Positions 23,065 through 35,019 are shown, numbered from the stretch's first letter. The stretch: 64,000 nt of DNA from Dasypus novemcinctus (GCF_030445035.2 NC_080680.1:45831212-45895211); one strand, 5' to 3'. Notes: generated by a model not told the origin, from the sequence alone. Made by a program: numbers and translations.

Positions 23065-23700
23065 AGCCATTCCTGAGCAACCACAATATTTATTGAGTCC
23101 CCAGTGCTGACACTGGTGGTACAGCACTGAAAAAGGTATATAACTTAGAGTCATATGGAAGGGACAGCCACTAAATAAATATAGAGGTTACAACGTGATT
23201 GTATCGAGGAGATCATATGAGAAAGTGGCATGTGAGCCGAGATCAAAGAATGAGTGAGAGTTAATGATGTGATGAGGATTCGCATGAGAAGGGATTGTCT
23301 GAGGCAGTGGGAACAGCATGTTTCAAGAACCTGAACAAAAAGCCAGGATGGATAGGCTAAGAAAGCAAAAGAAGCCAGCTGATTCTGGAGAGGTGGGCAG
23401 GGGACAGATTATCTGGGCATGCAACCAGTTTCAACCTCTGGTCTTTAGCCTAAGAGGTAGGGGAATCATTAGAGTTGTGTTTGGGGAATAAAGAGTGAAG
23501 GAAGTATGGAAGGAGGCTAGGATGATAGGATCAGATTTCTATTTTGAAAAGAAGAACCAGGATAGATGAGGGGAAACCAAATAGGAGGTTACTGTAGTAG
23601 TCTAAGTGAGAGATGCAGGAAGCTGGGATGAGAGAGAGAAGAGGCATATTGAAGAGGGACTTAGGGGGGTGAAAAGGTTTTGTGAAGCTGGGTAGATGGG
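23065..23700 (-). mobile_element. L2 LINE (antisense)
   Basis: Reads 'aatatttattgagtccccag', 'tctgaggcagtgggaacagc', 'ttactgtagtagtctaagtg' and 'agagatgcaggaagctggg', the familiar antisense order of L2. About 630 bp, well diverged. Confidence 0.65.
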
Positions 23701-24664
23701 GCCCGATCATTGTCACCATTCTGCACAACTCCAGGGGTCACCATTCACTTTATAATTAATGGGAAAGGTTGTGCACAAGAAGCCACTCCATGTCGTATGT
23801 AACTTTCAGGAAAGATAGACCCCCCCTGACCTGGGCCTAACCTCTTCCTCCTTATCACTTCCCTTCTGGCATACCAGATGGCTGTGATCGATGGCCCACA
23901 TGCCTGAAGCCCAATGGAATCAAGTGTTTCATGTTGAGATGTTCAAGTTCAATTCCACTGAAATTGCATCACCAACTGGGCCATTCAGAAAGATTCTGGA
24001 CAAAAGGAAAATACGAAGGTGAAAACCTCCTTGTGCACATGACTCATGTTGGAAGCATGTCTGAGGTTGTTCTCTCACCCTCCACTCATCACTGTTATCA
24101 GTGCAATGCTCATGTGGCCCAGCACACATATGGATTTCCTGGTCATGTAGTCCACTGATGGGCCTTGGATACAGCTAGTCCCAGACTCCAGGGCCACTAA
24201 GTCACGTCCCACTAGAGTCTCCCCAGAGACCGAAGGCTGACTCACACCTGGCAGCTTAAGAGGTCAGAAGCAAGAGAACAAAGATCTCTGCAGGCCTCCC
24301 CTGAGGCCTGCAGGCAGTCTGGGTTACATCACAACTCCTCAGGAATGACTTGATCACAGCTCCACCTGGGATTCCAGCTGAACAGAGCCAGACAAGAACC
24401 TGTTGTACCCACTAACTAGCAGCAGGTAGATGTGTTTAGGCCTCAAAGAGACACAGCAAAGCAGGGGTACTGGGTGGAATCCAGGGAGTCTCAAACCTGC
24501 CCATTTGCCTCCCATCTCCTCACGTATGTGGACAGGTAAACTGAGGCTCTGGCCTAAACCCTGGCCCACTGACAGCGGGGGCCCCAAGAAGTGGGGAACC
24601 TAGAAAGGCCAAGTCCTGAGTCTCAAGAAAGAGGAACCCTGCAGACTCCTGAAACCAACCACGA
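23701..24664. other. Unassigned unique sequence
   Basis: No recognisable repeat and no convincing exon. Contains a palindromic 'aggcctcccctgaggcctgc' near 24292-24311. Confidence 0.3.
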
Positions 24665-24900
24665 TCATGTATAGGTGAGCACTACAACCTGAGTTGGAAT
24701 CCTGCTCTGTCAGGCTATGTGACTTCGGACGAGGTTCTTAAGCTTTCTGGGCCTCAGTTTTCTCAGCTATAAAATGGGGGTAATAATGATTGTCTCTATC
24801 ACACAAAGCTTTTGTGAGGACTGAGAGTGTTAAGACACATACAGCACTTAGAACAGTACCTGACACATGGTCAGCATCCCACAAATGTTCACTAGTATTG
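24665..24900 (+). mobile_element. MIR SINE, near full length
   Basis: Contains 'ttggaatcctgctctgtcag', 'gggcctcagttttctcagct', 'ataaaatgggggtaataatg' and 'gcacttagaacagtacctga', in MIR order. Confidence 0.85.
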
Positions 24901-25799
24901 CTGTATTAGACCAGAAATCTGCCACTTACAGTTCCCAGGGCAGAGCAGGTTGCAGTTCCCTACCTGCTTCTCATAAGCTCCAGGGACCACAGCCTGTGAA
25001 GGCAGTGCCAAGGGAGTATAGGCACTTATTTAAAACAACATTTTTTACAAAAGGCTTATGATGATAAATAAGATTCTCCCAGTTGTTGCCTTATTGCCAG
25101 GCAGTAGTATCAGTGTTTAACGAAATGGCCTGAACCTTTTTCATTTCTTCAATATATTGCCTATTTGAACAGCTCTGCAATGTCAAGCGGGTTTGCACTT
25201 CTGTGGGCCTCAATTTCCTTGAAGGTAAACCAAAGGCTCTCTGAGGTCCACTTCAGCAGTTATGTTCTATAAGTCCATGGCCCCAGACATGCTTAAAACC
25301 AGCCAGGGGTACTTTTGCACTTGGGTGTGCCGTTTCCTTTTTCTTCCCTCTGAGGCTCTTAGTCTTTTCCTTTTCAGCTTATTGCTGATATCAGTGTTCC
25401 AATACTGAAGTCAGGGCAAGTCTCCAAATTTATGGACAGCTATAGAAAGGTACCTCTGAATGATAAAATGTTTCCCAAGCATTTCATCATTTCCTTTTCT
25501 GGAATTAGGTGACTTCTGGGGGCCCAACCCTGATTGCAAAAGTCAAAATGCTATAAAACATTTACCAATAAGAATGTTCTAGATGCTGTGCCAAGTACTG
25601 CACGATCCCATGCGCTGGCTCTGTAGCATCCCATATCAAAGAATTATAACATTCCAGTGTGGGAGGAAACTGTAAAATCCATCTAGTCCAACCATCCATC
25701 CAATACATGACCCACCTCCTCCATTATATCCCCACCAGTAGGCATCCAGCCTGTGCTTAAACACCGCAAGTGACGGGGAACTCACTACTTACAATTTAT
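24901..25799. other. Unassigned, with a possible CR1/L3-like relic
   Basis: 25640-25790 ('aaatccatctagtccaacca', 'cagcctgtgcttaaacaccg', 'acggggaactcactacttac') resembles an ancient CR1/L3-like interspersed repeat. The remainder is unassigned. Confidence 0.35.
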
Positions 25800-25955
25800 T
25801 AAGTCTTTCATCTGTTCAATAAGTATGTGAGGACCACAGCTAGGTGTTGGTAATACAGTGGTGAACCAGACCAAGAGTCCTTGCTCTCAGAGAACTTATA
25901 GTACAGATGGACATACAGATGATTAAACAAAAGTCATGAGACAGTATATTAAAAT
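25800..25955 (-). mobile_element. L2 LINE 3' end (antisense)
   Basis: Contains 'atctgttcaataagtatgtg', 'agctaggtgttggtaataca', 'gagaacttatagtacag' and 'gatgattaaacaaaagtc', which is antisense L2 3' end sequence. Confidence 0.6.
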
Positions 25956-26231
25956 ATTAATTTTCACGTTTTTATTTTTCATACTTCCTTGAACAGGACA
26001 GTTCCCCAAGTCAGCTGGATATTTTCACATATCCTTAGTGGAGTCAGAATTATTCTAGCAGACATGATAGTAGAAAGTAATGGTCAAAATTCACTTTTTG
26101 CCATGCAACATAGGCTCCTAAAGCTGGTATCACAAATAAGACCAAACCCTTTGTTATGTGATGCCTGGATTTTGCCGGCAGAAGTGGCTCTTAAAAACCA
26201 AAAGGCTGGGTCCTAAAGTCAGCAGAGTGTA

Positions 26232-26420
26232 GAGCAGTAGTTCTGAAGCTTTGGTGCACATCAGAATTGCCTGGAGGGCCTGTCAAAACACAAATTGCTG
26301 GGACCCACCAGAGTTTCTGATTTGCTAGGTCTGGAGTGGGCCTTATGGATTTGCAATTTTTAACATTCTCCCAGGTGATGCCAATGCTGTTGTTCCAAGG
26401 ACTGCAAGTGAAAACCACTA
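26232..26420 (+). mobile_element. MER5A-like hAT element
   Basis: Runs from 'cagtagttctgaagctttgg' through 'cagaattgcctggagggcc', 'aaattgctgggacccacc' and 'tcccaggtgatgccaatgct' to 'gaaaaccact'. The flanks gtgtagag and gtgcagaa are compatible with a decayed 8-bp hAT target duplication. Confidence 0.75.
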
Positions 26421-27629
26421 GTGCAGAATTTAGAAGTCAATAGTTGACTGGAAAGAGAAAGACCCAGTCTAAGAGCCAGGAGAAACTAAGCAACCTCCAC
26501 CTGCGCTGGAAGGCGAAGTGGCGGTGAAGGAGGAAGCAATACCTGAGAAGAGGTGGGAGTTACCTGAGAAAAGGTGAGGGTTTTCTGAGAAGAGGGCCTG
26601 GACCTGATGGGATAACTTAAGAAAAAGTAGAGTCAGTGCCAAGAGACTTTTCAGAATCATCCACCACAAGCACCAGGGAACCACAAGGGAGCTAAGCCAA
26701 TGCCTGCAGATCCCTTATTGCCGTTCAAGCAAGCACCGCAGGTCACTTATGCTGAAGGCTCACGCTAGCTGTTCTTCCCATTGGACCCTTCACTGACTGC
26801 CATATACATGTCACCCAAAGTCTGTAGAAAAGGAGAATGCCCAGCTGGCCCTGGACAATCCAGATTACCATTACTGAATTTCTCTTCCTCCCCTTTTCAA
26901 CAGCACCGAACACTCTTTAGTCCCTTGAAACAGAAGCTGGGATCTTGATATCCAGAAGAGTGATGGAGTGGCAGGAAATATCCCTAAGCCTGTACTTGGG
27001 TGGGAGTGGTCAGCAATAAGTGCCACCCCCATTACACAGTTACGATAGAGTACGATAAGGTTATGCTGGAGGAAATGTGGGGTGCCATGGAAACACAGAA
27101 GACAGACACTGAACACTCACTTGGGGCTTAGGGAAGGTCTCCCAAAGTTTGGAGCATTAAAGATGAGATCTGAAGGATAAGCAGGAAATAGCCAGCTGAA
27201 GATCAGGGACAACTGTGGCAGCCTCAAACCCAGAGATGGAAGGATGGCAGAACAGACCAGCCCACCTGGGTCTCGGGATGACTTCTCAGGACAGAGACCT
27301 GTCTGCCTGCCCTAGATTGCCTACCTACTTCTGGATTGTTCAGCGAGATAGAAAGAAACTGCTGTAACATTTGAGCCACTGGAATGAACGCAGGAGTTGG
27401 CCTCATGAGGTCTCTATTGCTGTGGACTGCATTTGATACAGATGTAGATTTACACATTCATCCACCCATTCATCCATTCAGTAAATATGTCAAACTAGGC
27501 GTTAGACACTACGTATTCCGGACATGGAGGTATCAATATTTCTGGCATTGGCAATATACTGTTCATTGCTTAAAATCTTTATTGCTGTGATGATCAGGAG
27601 AATTCTGGTTCATTGTTAGTGTTTTCAAC
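26421..27629. other. Unassigned, with short L2-like antisense scraps
   Basis: 27050-27215 ('gaaggtctcccaaagtttgg', 'gagatctgaaggataagcag') and 27445-27530 ('acccattcatccattcagta') look like antisense L2 pieces. 26540-26590 has short imperfect direct repeats of 'ctgagaagaggtggg'-like units. No exon is supported. Confidence 0.4.
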
Positions 27630-27760
27630 TCCTTGTTCATTTTTACATTGAGTGCCTAGGCTTCTAAGCTATCTCCTTCAATCCTCAGAACAACCTTATG
27701 AAGCAGGTATTATTATCCCTGTTTTACAAATAAAGAAACTAAGTCTTTTATAAAATCGAC
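27630..27760 (-). mobile_element. MIR SINE fragment
   Basis: Contains 'attgagtgcctaggcttcta', 'cttcaatcctcagaacaacc', 'ttatgaagcaggtattatta' and 'ctgttttacaaataaagaaa', a reverse-complement MIR. Confidence 0.75.
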
Positions 27761-28799
27761 TTTTATTTGCTTAAGAATCAGCCAATTATATAATCTTAAG
27801 AGTCAAGAAGAGATTTCTAGTCGTCTGAGCAGTTCAGAGTCACAGAACAAGATGTTGTTCCATGTCCTTCAATATTGCTCTGGGCTAGTTTCCCAGCTTG
27901 ATCCATTGAACAGTGATGCCCCTGCTCTGTGGGAGGGAAGGGGGTTTCTTGGTCAAATAAGCTTGAGAGATATTATATACAAAGGAGTTCGCGTTGTACA
28001 TTTAAATATTAAAGGTTCTGACAAGGTCTTCAGAAAAGAGACCTGTTCACCTTGATTTAACCCAATGTTTCCCAAACGTTTTCAGCCATGAAACCCTTTT
28101 TCAAGTAATGTCTATTAATTTCCCTTAGAACTTTGAGAAGGGCTACTCTAGGCATAACTGCGTATCAGTGAGATGAGGGACATTCCTATTTCATCTGTTT
28201 TGATTCCCCATCACTTCCAGGTGCTACACCAAATTAGTAATATCCTCCCAAGAGAATTTTGCTACTACAAATGTCCAGGTAATGCTTTGTCGAAAGCTGG
28301 AATTTCAGGTAACACCGGGAAAGCCCTTTTGCTTTGGGAATCCTCTTGGCATCCTCAAATACCTGGAATGCTGCCACCATGTCTGCTCTGAGGACCTCCT
28401 CAGGGAGGGGAGGACTAGGGCTCCTGTTGTGACTGGAGCACTTGGAAACACAAGTGACATCTCACGAGGCAGACAACGTGCTAGTCTCACAATTCAGGGG
28501 CTTGGAATTCGAATCTCAGGATGAACAGTTACAGCAAGTGTGACTGGGCGTGTGATCTCCTATAAGTACACTCACATTTGGGAAGTGGAAATTGATTATT
28601 TTACAGGTGAAGAAACTGAGTCAAGGGGACAATAAAAGATCGTATGGATAGGGTGAGGACCTGGCAGGTCCCAAACCACCTGATTCTCAAAAGGAACTTT
28701 CTGGTTACAACATTCCGTCTGTCTACAAATTTAAAAAGGAAGCATAGCTCAGAACAAGCAACAGCAGAAACAGGCAGCTCCAGGTAGTGCGGATGGGCA
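27761..28799. other. Unassigned sequence
   Basis: 28480-28650 has weak MIR resemblance ('tacaggtgaagaaactgag'). The rest is unique DNA without gene evidence. Confidence 0.3.
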
Positions 28800-29300
28800 G
28801 AAAAGGTGGGTTATTGTAAAAGAGAGTCGGAAGGAGAGGATGGGCCCTCTCCCCCTCCACCCGTCAGGAGACGATGGCAGTACAAATGCATGCTCATCCG
28901 GCAGCAGGCCTCGTCTCTAGGAACAGTTTTCTGGCCCTGTTTGCTCTGCCTGGGGCCTTGTTCCAGTGTGGTCATGGGCAAGTTACTGTTGTCATCTGGC
29001 GACAGGTTACCTAGGTGGTCTGTGGGCAGTCAGCTGCTGCTGTCACTGGATTGCCTGCCCCTGCCATCATGTTCTCACGCCCTCTTCCACGCCGCCGCCT
29101 TCATTCTTATGCACGATACTCCAGAAGGCCGTCTGCACTGGGGTGGAAGGCATCAGGGCCCCGTTGCTGCTTCCGAGCTTCAATGGCGTGGCTGGCCACG
29201 GCAGCCAAGCCCACTCTGCCACCCGCACCGACCACGTGAACAGTTCACAGAACAGAGACTCTTTCCAACGGTTTTTATTGAGAGTCTCAGTCTCATAATT
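28800..29300. other. GC-rich patch, origin unknown
   Basis: The GC- and CpG-rich sequence ('ccacgccgccgccttcattc', 'ccacccgcaccgaccacgtg') is open in all three plus frames at 29015-29239. The longest plus frame is 168 codons (28806-29312), and a roughly 95-codon minus frame covers the same bases. An AATAAA complement sits at 29272-29277. None of the translations resembles a protein I know, so open length here probably reflects GC content. A decayed retrocopy or an unannotated exon remains possible. Confidence 0.3.
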
Positions 29301-30029
29301 GAAACAAATTAGAAATAGCTCCAGTGATGATCAAAGTCTACACCACAAAGTGAAATGAAGCCCTAAGCCAATTAATCTGTGGAACTGATCGATTAGTTGT
29401 AGACAGCTAAACCAAATTGTTCCGTTAAAGTAAATCAGTTGTTCATAGCATTGCCAGATTTGGTAAATAAAAATATCTGACAACTCCACTCACCGAAGGG
29501 TTTCTGCTGAAATCATCTGAAGTGTCACCTCAGCTCTGTGTGCTTTCCTTTGTAGATAAAACCTTCAAGAGTGGAAAAACAGAGGCAGAAAGTGAGGGTC
29601 CACCCTCACCCCCGGCCCTGGGGTGGTACTGAGCCAGCTTCTCTCTGACCTCTCACCTGCAGGACCATAGACACCATAGATTAAATTGGGGGCACCTTCA
29701 ACATTGCTTCAGGGTTTGGTTCAAACCCAAAACATCAGGATCTTTTTAGTCCTGTCCTGGGGATGGGGAGAACCATCTCTTGCAAAAGGCCGCAGAACTC
29801 ACTTGCCCTGCCCTTCTCTGAAATGCCCTAGGATATGTGGCCTTCCCTTCCTCATTGAACCAGATTTAAGAGGACAAGGCGAGAGGGCTGAATGATCTTT
29901 TCCTCCTCACATCCTTGAGGTCTGTATCCAGTTCCAAGAGAAGCAAGCAGTTAATACAGTTCTATGCCCAAGCTGAGGTAAAAATTTGCTAACTTGGAGA
30001 AATCTACTTGGTGATAAAGTGATGAACCA
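29301..30029. other. Unassigned sequence
   Basis: No repeat or exon that I can support. Confidence 0.3.
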
Positions 30030-30115
30030 GAAAGAGCAAAAAGTAAGGTGGGCTGTGTGATCTTGGGCAAGTCCTTGTGCCCCTGTGGCCTCCATTTCCC
30101 CATCTGTTTGTTATC
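30030..30115 (+). mobile_element. MIR SINE fragment
   Basis: Contains 'gctgtgtgatcttgggcaag' and 'ggcctccatttccccatctg', the central part of MIR. Confidence 0.6.
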
Positions 30116-30489
30116 CATAGGCCATATAATATGGTGCTAAAGTGGAGTCACCATAGCAATAAAAACTCTCTGGCTCTAGCCTACTGCAAAATCTTCTCCC
30201 TGCCCTAATTTGGGAAGTCTCTAAAGCGTATCTCATGTGGGTTCAAAATAAGACCTGTCCATCGCCATGTAGCATCCATGGCTCTCATCCTAAATGGATG
30301 TCCTTGGCCAAAGCCTCTGACGGCCCCTAAACTCTGGTGCTGACGTAACCCGGCACTGAGGTTGCTCCACAGGGCCAAGCTTTCATCAGCCAGGCCACCT
30401 CCACCTGCAGTACCAATTCTGGGTTAGGGTGCTCAGTACCTTGACATCATTGTTACTGCTTTTAGTGCGTGACCCTGAGGGCTGTGGCC
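30116..30489. other. Unassigned sequence
   Basis: Unique DNA with scattered CpG. No gene signal. Confidence 0.3.
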
Positions 30490-30925
30490 AATATTTTAGG
30501 GTGTTTATATAAACACCATCTCATAGAATCCTTACAAGAGCCCTAAAAATTAGATATAATAATTTCCATTTTACGGAAAAGGAAAATAAGACTCAAGGAA
30601 CTTAAATAACGTAACCAAGACCACAAAACCTGTAAGTGTCAAAACCAGCATTTGGGCCCAGGTCCGTCTAATGCAGGGGTTCTTAACCTTTTTTGTTCCA
30701 TGGACCCCTTTGCCAGTCAGATAAAACAAATACTACTACAATTTATTTATTGCATATATTCATAAGCGAAGGAAATACTAGATTTCAGTTAGCTGTCAGA
30801 GAAAATAAAGATAATAAGTTGATTTTTTTCAATTCATGCTTACGGACCCCCTGATATCCTTCCATGGACCCACAAGGGGTCCCCTGGTTAAGAACCCCTG
30901 ATCTAATGCCAAACCCTGTCATTAG
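30490..30925 (-). mobile_element. MIR SINE interrupted by a hAT element
   Basis: The reverse-complement MIR ('accatctcatagaatcctta', 'ttccattttacggaaaagg', 'aaaccagcatttgggcccag') is split after 'gtctaatg' at 30673 and resumes after 30900. Confidence 0.7.
30674..30900 (-). mobile_element. hAT-type miniature element, copy 1
   Basis: 227-bp element with 15-bp terminal inverted repeats, CAGGGGTTCTTAACC at the left and its exact complement at the right. The 8-bp flanks GTCTAATG (30666-30673) and ATCTAATG (30901-30908) match at 7 of 8. No transposase is encoded, so it is non-autonomous. Orientation is set relative to the copy at 37271. Confidence 0.9.
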
Positions 30926-31049
30926 CTCACACCACCACTTATGGAAATGTGGGGCAGCCCAGAAGCTAATGTCCCAAATCCCACAACAATGTATATATTA
31001 TTTCCTTTAGTGGTCAAGGCTTTATGATATTAGATAGATGCACTTGGTA

Positions 31050-31795
31050 ATTGTACTGAAGACTTATTAAAACAATCAGTAAAGAGAGGTTTACAAAATT
31101 ATCTTCCAATTTTATTTAAACATTAATGTGAACTGATAAGGAAAACACTAAATTCCAAGAGAAAAATTAACAGACAATTGCCAGGGGACAAAATACAAGT
31201 GGCTAATTAGTAATAAAACCCAACATTATTAGTAAATTGTTTTGTTTTAGGAGGTTTTGGAGATTGAACCCAGGACCTCATACATGGGAAGCAGGTACTT
31301 AACGTGGGTTCAATCCCTGGTACCTCCTAAAATGAAACAAAACAAATTGGTACACCTTTCCAGAAAGTAAGTCGGCAATACACAGCCTATCTTTAAAAGC
31401 TCACTTGCTTTAACCCAGCAATTCTCAATGTATTACTCAACTCTTAGCGAATAATCAGAAACTCAGAAAAAGATTTATCTACAAAGACATCCATCAAACT
31501 ATTAATAATTGTAACAAAAATGGAAACAATATAAATGTCTAACAATCAGAAAATTGTTAATTATAAAAATAGCCATATGATTGGATAGAGTGCAGCTATT
31601 AAAATGATAGCATAAAAAAAATAATGACCTGGGAAAATGCTCTTAATATAATATTAATTTTTTAGACACAAAATTATATTACAGTACGATCCTACTTTTG
31701 ATTAAAAGACTGAGTTTTATAATGATTCTGAACATTTCTATTATCTACAATGAATATGTATTTCATTTATAATCAGAAAAATATATCTATCAAGA
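31050..31795 (+). mobile_element. Old L1 LINE 3' part, interrupted by a foldback SINE
   Basis: Contains 'gggacaaaatacaagtggct', 'acccagcaattctcaatgta', 'caatataaatgtctaacaat' and 'agtgcagctattaaaatga', which is L1 3'-end sequence. No intact reading frame. Confidence 0.6.
31236..31349. mobile_element. Foldback (inverted) DAS-type short SINE
   Basis: The left arm is the reverse complement of a short DAS SINE 3' half: 'tttgttttaggaggt', 'gattgaacccaggacctc', 'catgggaagcaggta'. At about 31303 it switches to a plus-strand SINE 3' half: 'gggttcaatccctggtacct', 'cctaaaatgaaacaaaac'. The arms pair over about 35 bases, so transcripts would form a hairpin. Flanking L1 sequence continues on both sides. 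Confidence 0.8.
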
Positions 31796-31974
31796 AATTT
31801 CAGGCTCCTGCAGGTCTTTTGCTCAGACGTGCTGAGTTGGATAAGGGCCTCCAGCATCACAAAGCTAAAAGAATATGGTGAATGCCTCTCAGGCCATCAT
31901 TCTGCTATCTTTCTTCTACATCACCACCACAGACAAATGCTAATTTAACTTAAAAATAATAATAATAATAGAAA

Positions 31975-32210
31975 TGGTAGCAACCAATTTTGAGTTTGTA
32001 CTCTATGGAGGATCCACACCAGTCCCTATGTGCATCATTTAATCCTCACAAACCCCTATGAAATATAAGGACCCATTTGAAATATAAGGAAATCAGGGCT
32101 CAGAGAGATGAAAATATTTGAAAATCACACAGCTAATGTGTGGCCAAGAAGGGACTAGAACCCACATCTGATTTTCCAGGATGCTTGGCTCTTTCCCTGA
32201 TGTCTAACTG
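31975..32210 (-). mobile_element. MIR SINE
   Basis: Contains 'tgtgcatcatttaatcctca', 'aaatcagggctcagagagat', 'aatcacacagctaatgtgtg' and 'gggactagaacccacatctg'. It sits just right of a short (AAT)n run at about 31955-31970. Confidence 0.75.
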
Positions 32211-32289
32211 GTAAGGTTGGAAATCATTAGGTCTGTTTTTTCTTCTAATTTTTGGAATACAAAAACTGTATTTGTCCACAGCATGACTT

Positions 32290-32430
32290 CTTTTCGTCAG
32301 AGTCAGGACACCTGGATTCTAATCCTAATTCTTCTCCTGACGGGCCAAATGACCTTGAAATTGTCACATCCCCCTGAAAGTTTATTCTCTCTATGATCTG
32401 GAGGTGTTAGACTACATCAGTTTTCCCAAA
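32290..32430 (+). mobile_element. MIR SINE fragment
   Basis: Contains 'acacctggattctaatccta', 'ccaaatgaccttgaaattgt' and 'tattctctctatgatctgg', diverged MIR. Confidence 0.5.
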
Positions 32431-32911
32431 ATTAGCTTAATTTAAACGGAGATTTCTAGACCTTCTGAATGGAATTTTTTGGAGTTGAGTACAGAAATAT
32501 ATATTTTAACAAACTCCCTGGATTAATCTCATTCAGGAAAAGAATTAGTCTCTAGTCTGGTGTTTGGGACCATCATACTAGGCTATCTATGAGGTACCCT
32601 TCAGACCTACCAGTCATGGCCTGTGGAGTGAGGTCCTGAGCTTGAGGTCAAGGTATGGCCTTGGACCATTGGATTTCAGATAGGTCCAGGCATGTCGGGC
32701 ACATGAAACCAGGGATGACCCATTAGGGATCCATCTACATAACATTTGGGGCATAGCAAGCATGGTCCCAAGGAGAAAGAAGAATTAGGGGTAGACAGTG
32801 TGTTTTTCAGAGATTAGTTCAGCCCCCAGAGTCTAGGGTCTGAACCCTAGAGAGAAAAGAGCTACAAACAGAAAGCAAAGGAACTAAAATGGTGCTACAC
32901 ATTATATCACT
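32431..32911. other. Unassigned sequence
   Basis: Mixed unique DNA. No supported exon or repeat. Confidence 0.3.
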
Positions 32912-33351
32912 TAGGGATTGAGTTGTTTCCCCTCAAAAGATGTGTTTAAGTCCCAACCCCCAGTACCTCAGAATGTGACCTTATTTGGAAATAGGGTCAT
33001 TGCAGATGTAGTAAAGGTGAGGTCACACAGGATTATGGTGGACCCAAAATCCAATATGAATGGTGTCCTTACAAGAAGAGACACAAAGGCATAGGGAGAA
33101 GGCCTTGGGAAGATAAACAGAGACTGCGGAGATGCAGTTACAAGCCACGGGAGACCAAGGATTGCTGGCCACCACCAGGAACTAGGAAGAGGCAAGGAAG
33201 GATTCTTTCCTAGAGGCATCGGAGAGAACACAGACCCGTAGACACCTTGATTCAGACTTCCAGCCTCCAGAACCGTGAGGAAATAAACTTTGATAAATTT
33301 AAGCCACCAAGTGTGTGGTAATTTGTTAAACACCCCTCGGAAACTAATACA
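32912..33351 (+). mobile_element. MLT1 solo LTR, nearly complete
   Basis: Contains 'cagtacctcagaatgtgacc', 'ttatttggaaatagggtcat', 'tgaatggtgtccttacaag', 'cttccagcctccagaaccgt' and 'ggaaataaactttgataaat', and ends 'gaaactaatacag'. Full MLT1 order. The 121-codon minus-strand frame (32968-33333) is an antisense translation of the LTR. Confidence 0.85.
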
Positions 33352-33364
33352 GGAGCTTAAAAAA

Positions 33365-33480
33365 AATATTGCTCCCTGGGTCCCACTTTCAGAGATCCTT
33401 ACTTAATTGATCTGGAGGGTGTGCCTCAGCCTTCGGAATTTTTAAAAGCTCCTTAAGAGACTCCATTTTGAAGGCAAGGT
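33365..33480 (+). mobile_element. MER5-like fragment
   Basis: Contains 'gctccctgggtcccactttc', 'agagatccttacttaattga' and 'ttggaatttttaaaagctcc'-like text, a partial MER5A-type sequence. Confidence 0.4.
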
Positions 33481-34499
33481 TGAGACTCTGTAGTAGCACT
33501 CAGGAACATAAAGCCCTTGAAAGGAGACCGTTTTACGTGGTACAGACATACCCTTAAAACTCTGTTGAAAACGGATATTTCAAAGAACTTCCTGGTGAAT
33601 TCACTAGGACCAAACCATCATCTTTAATACAACTGAGACCCTCAATACAGAACTTCCTCAGTACATATGGGGGGATAAACTCAACACCTGAGTCATGCTT
33701 TAGAGGCTTGACTTATTATATATTTGGTTACATAGAAAGAATTCTGTCTCCAGGTGTGTGAGTCACATGTAGCCCGTCCTGACTGGATTTTCTTCTTCAC
33801 TGGAGTGAGTGAATTTGATCTGCTGTTTTGTCACTGCACAGCTAAAGCCGGTGGGAGGATGCCAGTTATCATTTGAAGAAAAGGTATCATTTTGAAGCAC
33901 CAAAGACAGCGGATGAATTGTGTTCATGAAATAGATGTTTGACTCTACTTTTTAATTTGCTCCTGTTTAAGTTACCCAAGAGTTTCATCTTTATTTTTAA
34001 AGAACGGCATTTACCCAGTCGCTCCGACTGCCAATCTCTTACGTAAACTGTCTTGTTTTCCGAGAGGTTGGCGCCGCCTAGAGGCTAAATGTGTGCAGTG
34101 TTTCGGATTTCTGTCTGGAAAGGGCCTCTTCTACTGGCTGCTTCCTGACACCTGTGATTTACCTCAGTCATGAGCAGTTAGTGTCAGGGGAATAAAATTG
34201 AAGTTTTCATATAGGAAAATTTCCTTAGCAAGGACGAAGATGTCAGAGCGGAATTTCAAAGCTAGACAGCAATGCAAGGACAGGGCTGGGGAAGCCTATG
34301 ACCAAAAAAAGCTTCCCTCCCCTAAAAAGTCATGCTTTGGAAGCAGACATTGGAAGGAAGAGCCGGGTCAGGGACTTGGCACTCAGTGACCTGGGTTGGC
34401 TTCCCATATACTGACAGAGGAGCCTGGATCTTCTGAAGACGAACCAGGGTTCTGAAAGCTCACGCATTTCTCTTACAAAGCCTTGAGACAATGGCACGT
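33481..34499. other. Unassigned unique sequence with retained CpG
   Basis: No repeat recognised. 34010-34090 ('cccagtcgctccgactgcc', 'ccgagaggttggcgccgcc') is CpG-bearing and could be a short constrained segment. No exon is supported. Confidence 0.3.
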
Positions 34500-34690
34500 A
34501 AAACCAATATTTCAGAGTATGGTTCATATGCCACTTGAGTCAGAATCACCATGGGTGATGGTTTAGAATGCTATTTCCTGGTGTCCACCCCACACCCAGC
34601 AAGCCAGGATCTCTTAGCATGGGGCTCAGGAAACGGAATTTGAACATGTTTAGTGGTGTTTAGTGTTTGGTTCTCACTCATGCTTGGGAA
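34500..34690 (+). mobile_element. MER5-like hAT element
   Basis: Contains 'ccacttgagtcagaatcacc', 'caagccaggatctcttagca' and 'gttctcactcatgcttggg', a diverged MER5-type element and the first of a cluster. Confidence 0.5.
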
Positions 34691-35019
34691 GATCTGTTGA
34701 GTTGCCCTTAATATAGGGTGGGCTGAGCTCTTTGTAAGGTCAGGCTTTCAAATGAGGAAAAATCAGCATGTGCAAGGTCAAACCCAGAACTCAGTTCCCA
34801 TGCATACCCTGATGCTGACGTCTCTGGATAAGTAGGCTTGTACTGGGCACCCCTTGTCAAAGGCTGCATCTTGCCATCCTTTCCCCACTGTCTCAGTTGA
34901 AATTGACTGGACTTAGCTCCTCAACCCAACCTGTCAACCAGTTGATCTGTTTAATTAATCCTTGTTAATTAATTTGTGCTAATTGGCAAGGGCTAGTCCT
35001 CTGGTTTAGCAAACAGTCA
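34691..35019. other. Unassigned sequence
   Basis: Short unique stretch. A weak MIR-like scrap lies at about 34740-34810 ('caggtcaaacccagaactca'-like). Confidence 0.25.
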
